Assembly: GCA_007644065.1 (NCBI GenBank)
Contig: VJWN01000018.1
Coordinates: 62,001-126,000, forward strand
Direction of reading: 5' to 3'
DNA length: 64,000 nt
Source: Margaritispora aquatica
Taxonomy: Eukaryota; Ascomycota; Leotiomycetes; Helotiales; Discinellaceae
Every line of letters starts with the position of its first letter. Position 1 is the first letter of the stretch. Shown here piece by piece: positions 25,440-37,827 of the stretch. The position numbers and the translations under genes are program-made. The notes under the pieces are model-generated. The model saw only the letters and a program-made list of their open reading frames with translations, had not been told where the DNA came from and did no database searches.

Positions 25440-26746
25440 ATGTTGCTCAACACTCTTCTCTCCGTCCTTTGGGGCTTTATGCTCTTGTTGGGTTGTTCTT
25501 CTTTGGTAAGTTTCGATCCTTTGGGTTCGAATTTCAATTTCAATTTGGGATTTCGCAGTGCGCGGGACTTGCGAGACTTGCGGAAGACTCTCGCAACTCC
25601 AGCACAGTTCCAAAATCATCTCAATATCTAAAACCATACTACTTGAAATATCCATCGAAACCGAGCAAGCAAGCAAGCTAACATATCTTGCACGCATAGG
25701 TCGGAGCCAGCACCACCAACGCCAAGGTCATCAACGAGATCAACACCGATGGTCCAACAGCCCGCAATGCCGCCGCACTGGTGAAGAGAAATGCACTCCC
25801 AGAGGGCTATACTATGGGTGGTGTGACGTTCAATGGTCGTGTCGGTAATGTGGATGGGGTCATGGTTGAAGGCTTGGATGTCGCGGTATGTATTTTTTGT
25901 GCTTTTCTTTTGACTTGGTGTTTGTTTGTCTGTTAGTGTGGGAGAGATGATAGCTTTGCAGTTGCTGGGACTTAGAGATCAACAGAGGCTAATCAGACTT
26001 GAAATACAGGATGTTATCGACCAAGTCCGCGCTGCTCACGCCGGATTCGAATACAATCTCGAGGAAGAGAAGTCACTCTACAACGCCTCTATCTTCGCCT
26101 CCGCAGCCGCTGATACTGATCTCAAGCGTCGCAACAAGGTTTGTCACATCATCCCACCTCCCTTCTCTCCTCCTCCCCTCCCCTTCTCTCACTTCGTCCC
26201 TTTCCCTGCTATATTCCTCCAGGTAGTACAGAAATTCCAATGCTAACGAACCTATAACAGAGCAATCTCGACTGTTTCCATGCCGCTGGTGCGACGCTCA
26301 TGAACGCCGACATAGACTACGTCCACAATGATATTGCCTATCTGTACTCGCTCCACGGACGCTGTGGTGTCCAGAGCCATCAATGCGTTCGCATCTCATG
26401 CAACTCATATGCTGCGATTTTCATCTGCAATGATGTAAGTTTTAACTTCCATCTCGGCTGGGGGCTTACTTTTCTTTTGTTTTTCCGTCTCAAGATTGAA
26501 GGGGGCGCCGTAACTCTTACATCACAAAACTGACCCACGAACCAGAACGAACACTTCATCGAACCTGACTGCGGCTACCTGGCCTCTTACGCTAACGATA
26601 TCATCAACAGGTGCCAAATCAAACACTGGTACAATGACAGATTGTTCGTGGAGGTTGCAGGCCGTGAGTTCGACACTGATCACTACAACGTCGTGGTTGC
26701 TTATCAAAGCTGCCATCGTCCTGCGACCACTATGCCTGGCTTTTAG
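25440..26746 (+). CDS. Secreted Cys-rich pre-pro-protein, candidate effector-like protein (5 exons)
   Basis: Exons 25440-25505, 25700-25885, 26010-26138, 26261-26434 and 26546-26746 are all in phase 0 and give 251 residues. A hydrophobic signal peptide covers about residues 1-25. Dibasic sites of Kex2 type follow at KR 51-52 (before NALPEGYT) and KRR 123-125. All eight cysteines lie after the second site, in a C-terminal domain of about 126 residues, probably paired as four disulfides. The ending contains VEVAGREFDTDHYNVVVAY, which resembles a widespread fungal family of secreted proteins of unknown role. I therefore call it secreted and matured by proteolysis; any role in host or microbial interaction is speculation. 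It is notable that each intron falls exactly between codons. Confidence 0.85.
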
Positions 26747-28993
26747 ATTCACTTACTTGTCTTCCTGGGATAGAGTTTGATGGATGTCCAATGGATGGTC
26801 TGCTTACTTGCCTATTGCTAGGTTTGGCGTTGCGTCTTTCGCTTCACGTTTGGGATTTCCGGCATCATATTGCATCGCATTTCATCTCATGCTAGGCTGA
26901 AACTTAGGCTTACTAAGTTTATCGTGTCTATCAGGTCTTCAATCTTGACTAGAGACTGGAGAGACGTGGCTTTATGGTATGGTAGCTGACGGGATCGTCA
27001 TCTGAAGTTGGCATGTCTGCTTTCTGACTGCATTGCTGGCTGATTACTGGTTTCTTGCTTCGTCTACTGGGTCTTCTGGATCGCCTAGGTTTATCATCTG
27101 AGCGAGCTTGTCGAGCCTTGGGCAAACTGGTCCTGGTTGGATTGGGGTTGACTAGTAAATAAATAGACTGGTACTTCATACTGAAACGAATGAAAAGCGA
27201 TTGCATTCACAATTTGTTGTTTTGTAAAGGTCCTAACTTTAGATGTCATTTTATGCTTGATGATCATGATATCTGTCTTACTGTCTATGGCTGTAGATTG
27301 TGGGGTGTTGTTGTTGAGGCCGTTGATTTGGGGGGGATGCTAAGCGAGAATACATGTTTTGCAACGCACGAAGTTCATTTTATGCGAAATAAAACAAATT
27401 GTGATAATTAAAGTGGATGGTAAAATATATGAAAAGTTTGGGGAAGCTAGGGGTAAGGTAAGGCAACGCACTTGATATTGCCTGAATATTTTGGATGATT
27501 GGAAATTGAGGCAAGGTGGAGAACTGGTTCGAATTGAGTTGAGCTTGCTTGATAAGTTAGGGCTTAGAGGGACCTCTCAGACTACAGATCTAGGGTTTAG
27601 ATGTATGAATGGGTGAGTTGAGTTTAAATGGGATTCTGTATTTGAAGAGGGAATACTGAGCTCTTTGGTTTGGTTGTCTAGGTCATGTGCGGGAAACAGG
27701 GGCTTATCAAACATATGAGCTAGAAGGCGAAAGCTGAGAAGTGGAAAGTCAAAGCATAAAGCCCACTTGAAGACAAAAATCGAGTAAACATAATTGATCC
27801 CACCAAGCGCATGCGCAGAAAAGAGAGGGCCTTTTGAGTACTTAGTCTTGAAATTAGAGGCAGATCTACTTCACTGTTTCTCTCTCTCCATTTCACTGTC
27901 TTTTAGAAGTTATTGAATAACTGGAGTTTGTACATTATCTTGAGAATGTTCATAGTCCAATAGTGATGCTGAAGGTAAGGGTGATGTTAGATGAGAGTAA
28001 GAGAGTGCGATTAAAATAAATAAGTTGACAGTCGTCTAATGCAAATACCTGTCCCTGATGGACTGATGAAGGGCAAAAGATACGGCGGACTCAACCAGTT
28101 ATTCATATACATGATTTGCCCCCAAGAATTACTTCAGTGTCTTCACTTAACACATCCTTCGTTATCACATATTGCATCCATCCAAGATGCATCAAATTGT
28201 TTGTGTGGATTGAGAATCATTAACTCGGGAATATGTACCTTTTCTTTACTCTGGTACAGTGTCACAAACATTACCAAGTTCAACTCCAAGTTCAAAATCG
28301 GCAACCACGCAGCACTCTAACCGCTTTTAAAGCTGCTGGCAAATAATCTGATCTCTACTGGATTTCTGATAATCGAGGTCTTTCATAATTTGAACATACA
28401 TCCAGCCTGCGGTAGTCTTGATTTACCACAGCTTAAGCAGCCAACGCAAATCCTTATACAGATTAATGCAGCAAATAGCACTTGCGCTAGCTTCTTAGCT
28501 TGCATGATGGTACAGCTTAATAAAGCCTTTTAACTGTCGTGTGAGAGAGAGGGGATGCCTTCTTCTCGTGAAAGCAATGGGGGTGAAGCAAGGTAGATGA
28601 AAAGAAGTTGACAGCGACATACAAGAGCTTGGTAGCAACGATTACTGAGCGAACGCAGCACTCGAAGAAAGAAACAATATAAGAAAACTTTACAAATATC
28701 ACCTCTTGGAGCATTTGAGATATTAACGGGAGCACTGACTTTACAGTACGGAGCAAGCAAGTTCCTATCGGTCCACTGGAACAAAATGAACCCAGCTAAG
28801 ATTGATCCAGGGCTAAGCAGACACTCATGTATTACTGAGACTTCTTCTCAGAAGATGAACACGACAGGGAGTAACAAGCTTTCGAAGAATTCTGCATTTT
28901 GCATTGTCCAAACTCAACCAGTGATTTCCAGCAAGCAAGTTGCCAACCCATAAACTCCATTTCATAACAGCATTCATATCTCCCCCACCCCAA
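26747..28993. other. Intergenic stretch
   Basis: No supported gene in 2.2 kb between the stop codons of two convergent genes. Open frames here are below 95 codons and mutually overlapping. The sequence is moderately A+T-rich with short GT- and AG-rich patches, and no clear repeat or RNA gene was seen. Confidence 0.5.
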
Positions 28994-29647
28994 TCATGCC
29001 TTGACCTGCTCCTTTCCCTCATCCCCAACAGCAACCAACCTCCCCACCACCAAATACTTCTCCTCAAACCTCTCCTCCCACCCCCTCAGCGCCTCCATCT
29101 CCTCCGCACCCAAACCCTCCAACTTATCCAACGGCGCCTGCAAATCCTCCGTCAACATATCCTCATCGAAACTACCACACGCCAGACCCCTCGACGCATC
29201 CCTGCCCGCGAAATTCTGATACGGGCCGCCTGGACCGTAGAAGTTGCGACCAGAGGTGACGTCGAAGACGCGTCCGCGCACGGCGAGGTACACGGGCATG
29301 TTGTTGGTGCCGTTGAAGGGGAGCAGGGTGGGCGGCGTGAAGGTCTTGAAGACGACGGCTGGCGGGGCGGCGGGTAGGACGACGGCGGGTTTGGGCTTCA
29401 GTTGGTGGTACAGGATGAGGAGGAAGAGGGAGAGCAGGATGAAGTTGATGGGTGTTGCGAGGGTGGTTCTGGGTTGTGTTAGTGGTTGTGAGGGAGGAGG
29501 AGGAGGGGTGGGTTGGAACTGATGGAGGGGTGAGACGCACACTTCTGGTTGAGAAGGGGCATTGGCTTGTTTGGCGGCTTCTGGGGGGTTTGTTAGTTGG
29601 CAGATTTAATCATTCTATTCTAAAAAGTGATGTCTACCTTGTGCCAT
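28994..29647 (-). CDS. DAP1: Dap1/MAPR-type cytochrome b5-like heme protein
   Basis: Minus-strand exons 29647-29638, 29580-29541 and 29468-28994 give 174 residues starting MAQEAAKQANAPSQPEV. One membrane segment lies at about 24-38 (INFILLSLFLLILYH). The soluble domain carries PVYLAVRGRVFDVTSG and FYGPGGPYQNFAGRDASRG, the hallmark of membrane-associated progesterone receptor component proteins. Tyr100 (in GGPY) corresponds to the axial heme ligand of human PGRMC1. In yeast, Dap1 supports the sterol enzyme Erg11 (CYP51) at the ER membrane; the same role is likely here. The second intron uses a non-consensus GTGCGT donor, with CACTAACACAACCCAG at its 3' end. Retaining it would keep the frame open and add a Pro-rich linker, so either isoform is possible. 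Confidence 0.9.
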
Positions 29648-30396
29648 TCTATTCTCAACGTAATCCATTGTGTGGAAGCTCTATTAGCTATGAGCTTTTA
29701 GCTTTATTTCGAGGATGATATCGGATGGGGCGTCCAGCAGATCAACTTGAAGTGTTGCAGCTAAGTAGACTTGTGAGGTGATAATTCCAGTGCCTGGTAA
29801 GCTGAGATCTGAATAGATGATGGAGAACTGCAATGGTCAAGTGTTACGTGAGATTCTGCTCTATTCTATTCCCTTGCTGTTGACTCGGGAAATTCTTCGG
29901 ATCGGATGTAATGGAATGCGAAAGCCGAAGCTGCACGTGATGAATTTTCCGAGATCCGGTTTACTTGAAGGCTAGGGACATTTCTATTTACTACATTAGA
30001 ATTTATGATTTGATTTAGTGCTTTTTCTTTAGAGCCTTACGTACTACATTGGGAGCTCCAACCAGCAAGGTATGTATGGCCTTGTCTCTTGATAGATGTT
30101 GAGAAATCTATATTCTATAATTCCTCATAGGTACTTCTAATGCGGCCATGATTTTTATACCTCTAATTTTGCTTTAACTTCTAAATTTCTTCGAGCTTTT
30201 ACTATAAGTTCTAAACCCTCTTTTATCACATACAAGACATTTGACATTCATATATGATGTTAGTACCTCCTGAGGCTCGTCATCTCTTGAGCCAAATTAA
30301 GTCCTGGCATGCACTTCACTTGAGAAAGCCAGGACCCTCTCCAAGCCCAGCGTCCAGTGAGTATGTATGGGACACAATGGTTTTTTCAATACATCC
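29648..30396. other. Intergenic stretch
   Basis: No gene seen. It holds the presumed promoter of the Dap1-like gene and the 3' side of the broken thioesterase gene, both on the minus strand. The frames at 30254-30574 (plus) are antisense shadows of the thioesterase sequence. Confidence 0.5.
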
Positions 30397-30998
30397 TCAA
30401 AGTCTCGGCCCAGCCTTCCATGGCTCAACAGTCAGAAACATTGCCTCTCCCAACGTCAAGATATTGCCTCGCCCATCCTCAATCAACCTACTAGCCCACA
30501 GCTTCCTCCCCTCCCCCTTCTCCAACCAAGCCTTCACCAAAATACAACCTAGCGTTCTTATCGGTCTCTTGTAATCAACTTTCAGATACGTCGTCATTGT
30601 CAGCTTATCCTGAGGCCTCTCAAACTCAACAATCATCCTGACGACCTCGTCTGTGATGATGGAGAGGAAACCCCCATGACAAGTGTCATTATGTCCATTC
30701 ACACCCCCTCCGAGTTTGAGCAGTCCCCAAACTTGGAGGTTCTGTTCTGATGCTTCATCGGAGCTCGTGTGGAAGGATTGCCAGGCTGAGATTGTGTCTT
30801 GACTTGCGAGTGTCTTTCCACACAGCGTATCGGCGGTGGTGGGGGCAATTCGCTCGCGGGATTCAGTCGCGAAGGGGTGAGTGTGGGGTCTGAGAAGAGT
30901 TTCATCGCCTATGGGATTTCTGAGAAGTGTGGCTTGACGTCCTCTGGCGGCTCTTGCCGAATGAAGTGTTCCTGCGCTCTAAGCGATGCTGTAGCCAT
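30397..30998 (-). pseudogene. Hotdog-fold (PaaI/4HBT-like) thioesterase with stop codon and frameshift
   Basis: Read on the minus strand from an ATG at 30998, about 29 sensible codons end at an in-frame TAG (30911-30909, in ...SEIP-stop-AMKLF; a Trp there would read through). The frame continues to a run of four G (30877-30874 on the plus strand), where one base appears missing. The next frame then runs through TLCGKTLASQDTISAWQ, GGGVNGHNDTCHGGFLS and VDYKRPIRT to a stop at 30399-30397. NGHxDTCHGGFL, followed by a long strand and KRPIRT..., is typical of hotdog acyl-CoA thioesterases, where the His/Gly motif positions the CoA thioester. No intron with GT-AG ends removes both lesions. It is thus a decayed gene, or the bases are assembly errors. 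The TGG-to-TAG change equals CA-to-TA on the other strand, as RIP would produce. Confidence 0.72.
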
Positions 30999-32484
30999 GG
31001 TGATATAAGATACTTGTTTGAGAATGAGACGCGAAGTGAATGACTGACCGAGAAGGGGTGATGCTGAACAACCTCGAGCTTTATATAGATCTCACCATTG
31101 GGATAGCTTTATCCCAGCTGAACAATACGACGCCTTTAGCAATACAAAAACTAGCCCGGATTGAACGTGCAGGTATGATTTCTTTTTCTGCACAACTATC
31201 ACAATTCTACAAAAGGCGAGATCTTGAAAAGAGGCATAGGATCAGCGAGATTTGAGAGACAGTCAGGATTGACACCCTGTTTGTTTAGACATTATAGCTG
31301 TGAAATGCTGCATAGTCCCGTTCAAGCTAAGCTGCATTTAAAGAGGAGCTTCTCAGCGAAGTCAGCTTGCAAGCTCAAGACCAGCATTATAGGCAGCCCA
31401 ATTACGAACCACTAACTTGCCTGATTGCCGGTTATCATACATTGTGGTCAACAAGCACATAATTATGCCGTTTCCCTCCAGGATATTGTCCATCCTCATT
31501 ACATAGTGCCTTCTAATATTATTGACATCTTTTACCCTACAATAAGTATTGCAAAGCTTACCATTTCTTGAGGTTAAGGGATGTGCTTGTGTAGAGCGAG
31601 GAGGACAGAGGTAGGAAGTAACTTAGCAGAGCTTGATGATCGTGTGAGGACGACACAGAGGACGAGAACACCGTATTCAGAGATATGGCAAATTAGGTTT
31701 GTGATGGAAAATAACTATCAATGTCAAGCTTGCGTTAGTTTCGGGAAGTGTTCTACTGTTAGTTTTCTTTTCATCCACTTAAGCGATGAACCAGTCGCAC
31801 ATGGGAAGTCAACTCTGTGAAATGACAATATTTGTTGAGCTAAACAATGTGTATGATGGAAATCTTGGCGCAGCATACATTTCCTGAGTCTCAAAGATAG
31901 ATTGTTAGCGTCAAGACTAGACTAAGTCGTTGCCATCAGGCTGGGCCAAATTTATATGGTTAGCTGTACCTGTGGAGCATTTTAGTTAACTTCCAAATAA
32001 GGGTAAGAAACGTGTCTTGAGAGAGAAACTGAGAGACGGAACGAGGATAGCTGTACTTTGCAGTCGCTTTGTCTTATATGCAGTGTTTCTTTTCCAGAGG
32101 ATAATTGGATCTTGCGAAGTGATGAGAGCGATTTCAGAGTCTGAAGGGCATAGAGAATTTGGTAAAGTTATCTTTCTCTCACCGCCTAGTACCCTCGTAC
32201 TTATTGTCGAGGCAGAAACCGTCAGTCTTAGGCGGTGAGAAGTCTATCAGAATGGTAGCCGTGCAGCTGTCCCCTGAAACGATCCATGATGCGATGCATG
32301 TTCAAGGACAAGGCAATGAGAGAGGTGGAGGGACAAACTGACATACAGAAACCTCAAGTACTGTATTCTCTCTCAACGAACTGCAAACCATCACTGAGTT
32401 TGGATTCCAGAGCTCCTCGGGATAAATTGGTAAAATTGACAATTAATGAATGTAATATTGATGACCGAAATATAAAGTAATGTA

Positions 32485-32513
32485 ATATATAATTATATAA
32501 TTATATAATTATA
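32485..32513. repeat. ATATAATT tandem repeat
   Basis: Three to four copies of TATATAAT arranged as a self-complementary A/T tract. Confidence 0.85.
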
Positions 32514-32620
32514 GTTCGTGGCTTAAGTCGCTCAAGGTGGCTCTCTGCTCTGTCATGATCAAGTGAAGCGAGGCTAGTCTACTTTCAGAGGCTCAATCTG
32601 GCAGAACGATTCGCTGGGAA

Positions 32621-32650
32621 GGGCGGCAACGGGCGGTAAAGGGCGGTAGA
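32621..32650. repeat. GGGCGGYAAM decamer repeated three times
   Basis: GGGCGGCAAC, GGGCGGTAAA and GGGCGGTAGA follow each other without gap. GC-box-like sites upstream of the 33467 gene could bind C2H2 zinc-finger regulators, but this is inference. Confidence 0.7.
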
Positions 32651-32698
32651 ATTTGATGAAACCAAACCGACAGCCCTTTCACCCTTTCATTCGCGCCT

Positions 32699-32756
32699 TG
32701 ACTGGACTGGACTGGACTGGACTGGCGTGACTGGAGCGACACTGGAGCGACACTGG
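32699..32756. repeat. ACTGG pentamer array followed by two ACTGGAGCGAC units
   Basis: Five ACTGG units (32701-32725) are followed by GACTGGAGCGAC and ACTGGAGCGACACTGG. It is a nested short tandem repeat in the region upstream of the next gene. Confidence 0.9.
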
Positions 32757-33466
32757 AACCAAATCAAAACGGAAACTCAAAAGTTCCAAAGGTTCCAAAC
32801 AAAAACGGTTGGTCGGGAGGATTCAGTTGGACCAAGCAGGAAACTATTTTCAATGCTGCAAGTTTGATGAACTCCTGCCAGCTCCAGTATTTGTGCTGTT
32901 ATTACTTCTGCACCCAACGGCCCCTTTTCTTCTGTTCTGCATTCCTGCTGGTCATGATATTTTATTGGTTGTCCTGTCCTTCACTCTAAGGTACAATACA
33001 CACAGACGCGGCTGAGGGCATCCAGAACTCGAACGTTGGATCGACCGACTACTGCTCACATTTCAATTGTCCGCGACAATACAAACGCCCAGGTTACTGT
33101 GCCTGTGCGATGCTTCACTCCTTGACTCATTCAACTATCTTCTGATTCCCAACTTTGTTTCCTCTACTCACTTATTGTTCACTTACTACCTTGTCAGCCG
33201 TCAGTCAGCTCCATCAATCTGCAGGCACAGCCTCTATTCACTCCTTCGAACAAGACACACAAGACACGACGTCGACACGACCTTACGATCTCCTATTGTC
33301 CTACAACTTCCAACGAAACACTTGTACTTCTATTAAAGATCTACTACTCCTGCAGGCACGAACACAGATATTGCTGCGCCGTATCCCTTGACAAACTCGA
33401 CCCCGCGATATCATCATTCACCTCGACCATCCCCACCTTGGCCTCGAACAACAAAGCATTGTCAAG

Positions 33467-35747
33467 ATGTGGAAGAGGCTAAACAACGCCAGAGGGGCTC
33501 GCCCACAGATTAGCGACCCCGTGGCTATAGATAACTTCAACGAGAATCCATACGGTAACTCGGGTTTGGGGATTGTACCTCGCAGGCCAACCCCACAAGA
33601 TGGAGGATACCAATCAACAAGCTCAGCACATCGACAGGAAGATACCATGCCGCGGGGATTGCCTAGGCTGCCATTGTGAGTTTCCCCCTCTTTGCGATTT
33701 GGAACGGTGGTTGAATCCTTTGTTTTCTTATGCTCTCTCGGGGATCTACCTTCTGAAGCATGAGGGGTTTGGGTGGAACTCCGTTATAATGGTTACATAT
33801 ATAGGATTGCATGAACAAGAACGTCCCAAACTAACATATGAATAGTGAGCCTGTTCAACCACCCCAAGCGCATCAAAACCAGCATTCGAATTTCAGACCT
33901 GCTTCTTCTATTTATTCACAACCTTCGCCGAATCCCATCGTCACACAATTTCCGCGCAACCATTACCAGCAGAACCAATATACCAACGAAGCTGGCGTGT
34001 CTCCTCCAAGTAGTCCTGAATACGGAACCTCGAGAAATCAGAGGTATGTTTTATTTTCGTTCTAGAACTATATCTCTGCTGCCACTTGTCGCAATATACA
34101 AATGCCCTACTGGACAGAACTTTCGTACGAGTTCAGGGCCGAGGCTGAAGAACCTACACATTTCTCTTTCACATGAATGTTATGCTAACGTAAAATAGAG
34201 GATCCGATCGAATTGAAGATACAGAGGTATCGCCTATTGACGAAATGCCAGATGTCTCTCGCTTGGAGTTGACTGAGTCAAGCGGCATACCTGCTCCAAC
34301 TAGCAAAAGTCCAGCTAGCAATATTCCTATACTCCGAAGGGAGGCTCGTCGCAATCAAATTGCAGCGCAGGCTTCTGCATCAAGCCCCTCATCACGAAAG
34401 GAGGTTGGTGACCGCACAATTGGCAGGAAGGTAGTTGACCCTCGTTGGGATCCGTATTCTGGAGAGATCACGACAAGCGATAGAGGAAAGCCACAGTCTG
34501 TCAAGCCAAAAGAATTTACAGCACCCGGACTTCGATCCACTCATCAACAAACCGGACTTCCACTTGGCAATGTCTCTAGCATCACTGGTGGGACCGATAA
34601 AGTGCATACCTCTTTCAGCGACCGAGTTCGAAAGCTGAAAAGCAAGAACGAGGTTCCAGTAGAGAGACCAGGATGGAAGGGAGCAACAGGTCGCGTGACA
34701 TTGGTCGCTCCTGTGGCAGATCGACACGACCTACCACCTCTCAGTATGCCGCGACGAAAAGAAAGCGACATTGTTTCGCCTCAATCAGAGACCTATTCTG
34801 GGTCACCTACGCCGGCCACAATCATCCGAAGTCATGATGATGAAACAACTACTGCATCAGCTCGCCGGGATGAATTAGATTACCGCAGCGGATCAATGCA
34901 TGAAGATGAACGCTACAGTCCTCGCGCGATGAGCTCTCCCACGAGCGAAACTTCTGATACTGTGGTTGTCAGTCCTCCTGTTGTAGTCAGGACGTTTACT
35001 CGTGGCAACACTCCAGTAAACGAGGTTCCTCCAACAACTCGGCCTAGGAAAGACTCTACAGGTGCAATCGAGAGAAATTTCAGAGAAGCCCTGAAGGAAG
35101 TTTCAGTTCATAACGAGTCAGCAGATGCTTATGTGCAACCGCCCTCACGCTTCAGTGTAACAACATACGCTCCATCTGAAGCTCAAACCACACCTAGGCC
35201 TTCAACTGACACTTGGGAGAGACCGCCAATGCCCACTCCACCACAGATGTTTGAGCCTACTCAACAGTCGGTTTTGAACCGAAAACGCCCTCAAATTGGA
35301 GAGGTCATCCCACCAAGTATCTCTCGCAAAGCAATTAATCCAGGCGCTCCTCTCTTCATATCGATGACTTCCAGTGTAGCGACAAAGCGACTGTCCAGCT
35401 CCACGGCAAAGGACTTACCAATTACTCCAGCCGAAGCTCAATCGCATGATCTCGTCACCTCACTTCAGGCCCAGCTTGACGATCTCGCTCACCGGAGGAC
35501 AAATATCACTCGAGGCATCCGTCAAATGACTGAATTGATGCCAAAGGACCACATAATCCTGACAGACGACGTGCGCAGGAAGAGAGAGGCAGAGAAGATC
35601 AAGGTGGAGGCTCTGCGAAATGAGGAGGCGGATATCAGAAGAGAGGAGCATGAGATTGGCCTCCGTCTACATAGGGCATGGAAGCGGAGGGACAAGGGCG
35701 CTACATACGAGCCAACTGGACTCTGGGTTCGCCGGGTTACGGGATGA
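33467..35747 (+). CDS. Conserved-looking fungal protein of unknown function with C-terminal coiled coil
   Basis: Exons 33467-33675, 33846-34043 and 34199-35747 join in frame to give 651 residues. Both introns end with CTAAC-type branch points (ACTAACATATGAATAG; GCTAACGTAAAATAG). Most of the protein is Ser/Pro/Thr/Arg-rich and looks disordered, with many SP/TP sites of the kind proline-directed kinases use. The last 110 residues are very different: a heptad-like stretch (SLQAQLDDLAHRR..., REAEKIKVEALRNEEADIR) ends in a short PTGLWVRRVTG tail. A long disordered region with a terminal coiled coil suggests a scaffold or adaptor, perhaps cytoskeletal or polarity-related. I recognise no named family. 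Confidence 0.82.
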
Positions 35748-37827
35748 GGAGTGGTTAGTTGGTGTGACAGATCTCGGAGTGTGGAGGCAATTGATAGCGG
35801 GGTTCTGAGCGTGGAGTTTGGTATCTGGATACTGTATAACTATTGGCTTGGTTTCGGGTGTGTTAGGCGCTTCAGAGAAAGAGTTTACAGCTTGGGGTGT
35901 GAGCTTTTACTTTGGTTGTTTGAATAACTGGGGTGGATACTGTACTATACTAGAGCATGTTGAGCAAGCTAGACTAGCGAGCGAGAGTAGCTCAGAGGTT
36001 CAGATGAGAGGTTCAGATGATCAATCAATGCGATGGACATCTTAAGTATGTCTTTACACCCATGAAATTATCTCAATAACGAGGCGATTTGAGATGAGGC
36101 ACGTGTTAGACCAGCTTTGATAAGCAAGAGCTTGAAGTGGGTTTATGTGCTGTACATTTGGTAGTAATCTTAACAAAATGCAGGCAGTGATTGATATCGG
36201 TACTATAGCACCGAATTCCTCTCCATTTTGCAGTCTTGTTACCATGTAATCTCCTGCCAGCACACGTATCAGGATCAGCACACGGCAATAAGTCTACTCG
36301 CGGTGTGCGACGGTGCGGCTGTGGGGGTGGTCGTGTTTTGTTGACTGTTGGGGATTTGAGGTCTTTGGTGGTGGACGTGGTGGAAGTGTTGGTGGTGATG
36401 TTGAGAGATTGTTAAGTGTCCTGCTAGACCACCACTCGATGTGAGCCGCTATATACCATACTACAAACAACCCCCTTATCTCATCGCTGTCATTTCAACG
36501 GCTGTTTTCTATCAAGTTCTGCTCTCTGCTCTCATTTAAATTGAGGTAGGTATCTTACCTTCGGAAGAGAGTGTTCCTCTTGAACTTGGGGCTATGGAGA
36601 CTAGTTAGCCATGGTTGTGAGGAATAAGTTAAGGTAGCGTTAGTGATCTAGATGGTAGACCTAGGTAAGTAATTGTGTTAATGGGAGGGTCTATAATACG
36701 GACTATAAGGTGGGGAGAAGTCCTTCTCTGTGTTCTGCACATATAATCTACCACATGTCTGAGTGTGCATGTTGTTGGTAGGGGTTGTGGTGAGTGTGGG
36801 GTGGGGTGTTTTTATACTGTTGCTGTGGTATTGGACAGAGTTTAGACACTGGAACTCGCGAGTCGAGCTTGATGTCAAATTTGAACCTGAAATTAATCTC
36901 CAGAATTGGACATGAATTCGAACTCGAGAGATCAAGTGGCCAACTCAGTTAAGTTGAGTGAACTCCATCGGAGAGGTAAATTTGCGTTAAGGTCGAAGTG
37001 TGTTTCCACACGGAGGCTTAACTCAACGGGAAATATAAATACACCACCCTCCCCCTTCACAACTAAAGTTCGAAAGACAAACCATCTTTACCACAGCCAG
37101 CAGACGAGCAAGCCCGGCGGCGACCAGTTTGTGTGTTGTCTCTCTTTTGTCCATCAAGGTCTAGTCTCATAAGACGATGAGAGAAGCGTACCAGTTCACC
37201 TACCTGAATGTAGCAAGGATCGGTTATCTGGTGAGATTGTTTCGAATTTGTTGTCATGTTGTCAATTCGTATTGGAGGGATTATTGCTCGATCTTGCTGT
37301 TGTTGTCAACTCAAACAACACAGTAGCGAGCTTTGCAGATGATGCCATGTCCTTCTAGTACCCAAAAACTTTGGTGGAATTGAATCCGGTTGGCGTTCTT
37401 ACAAGGATAGATCTGACTGACGTGTATGGTAGTATGTGAGAATATCTGTGGCTGCGGTCTCGGTTCACCTTAGGATTTTCCTCTGCTGAACTTGCAATAT
37501 TTTGGTGTCACATTAGATGGCTGATCTAGTGCTTTTATAGAGATGATAGGCTTAGTTTAGTATTGGCGGAGGTTTGTGTCAGCTACTCGAAAAGCGTTGT
37601 CACTGCAGAGAATAAGTTGTGTGGAAGTTGGTCTTGGGTGGCTCTTCTATGTTCTTCGTAAAATTCGAATTTCAAAATTGGCAGTATACCAGGGAGGGAA
37701 ATCACAGAGGTTAATGGTTGGTTTGCCTTTTCAATAACTTTAAAATCTTGAAGCTAAGTTTAAGATTGCAATTGCTTTGATTTCGTGCATTGTTGAATCC
37801 AAAGTATCTTCTCCATCCTTCATCTAT
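35748..37827. other. Intergenic stretch
   Basis: No supported gene in 2.1 kb between convergent genes. Open frames do not exceed about 90 codons. A GGTGGT-rich patch is at about 36360-36400. Nothing else stands out. Confidence 0.5.

Larger units (their letters stand above)
30999..33466. other. Intergenic stretch with simple repeats
   Basis: No supported gene in 2.5 kb between divergent transcription units. The last 800 bases contain several simple repeats (listed separately) and then a long pyrimidine-rich leader just before 33467, as in fungal promoters. Open frames below 90 codons overlap one another. Confidence 0.5.

Noticed and set aside
36300..36420. Possible structured RNA in the GGTGGT-rich patch
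   Set aside because: No self-complementary arms could be found; simple compositional bias.
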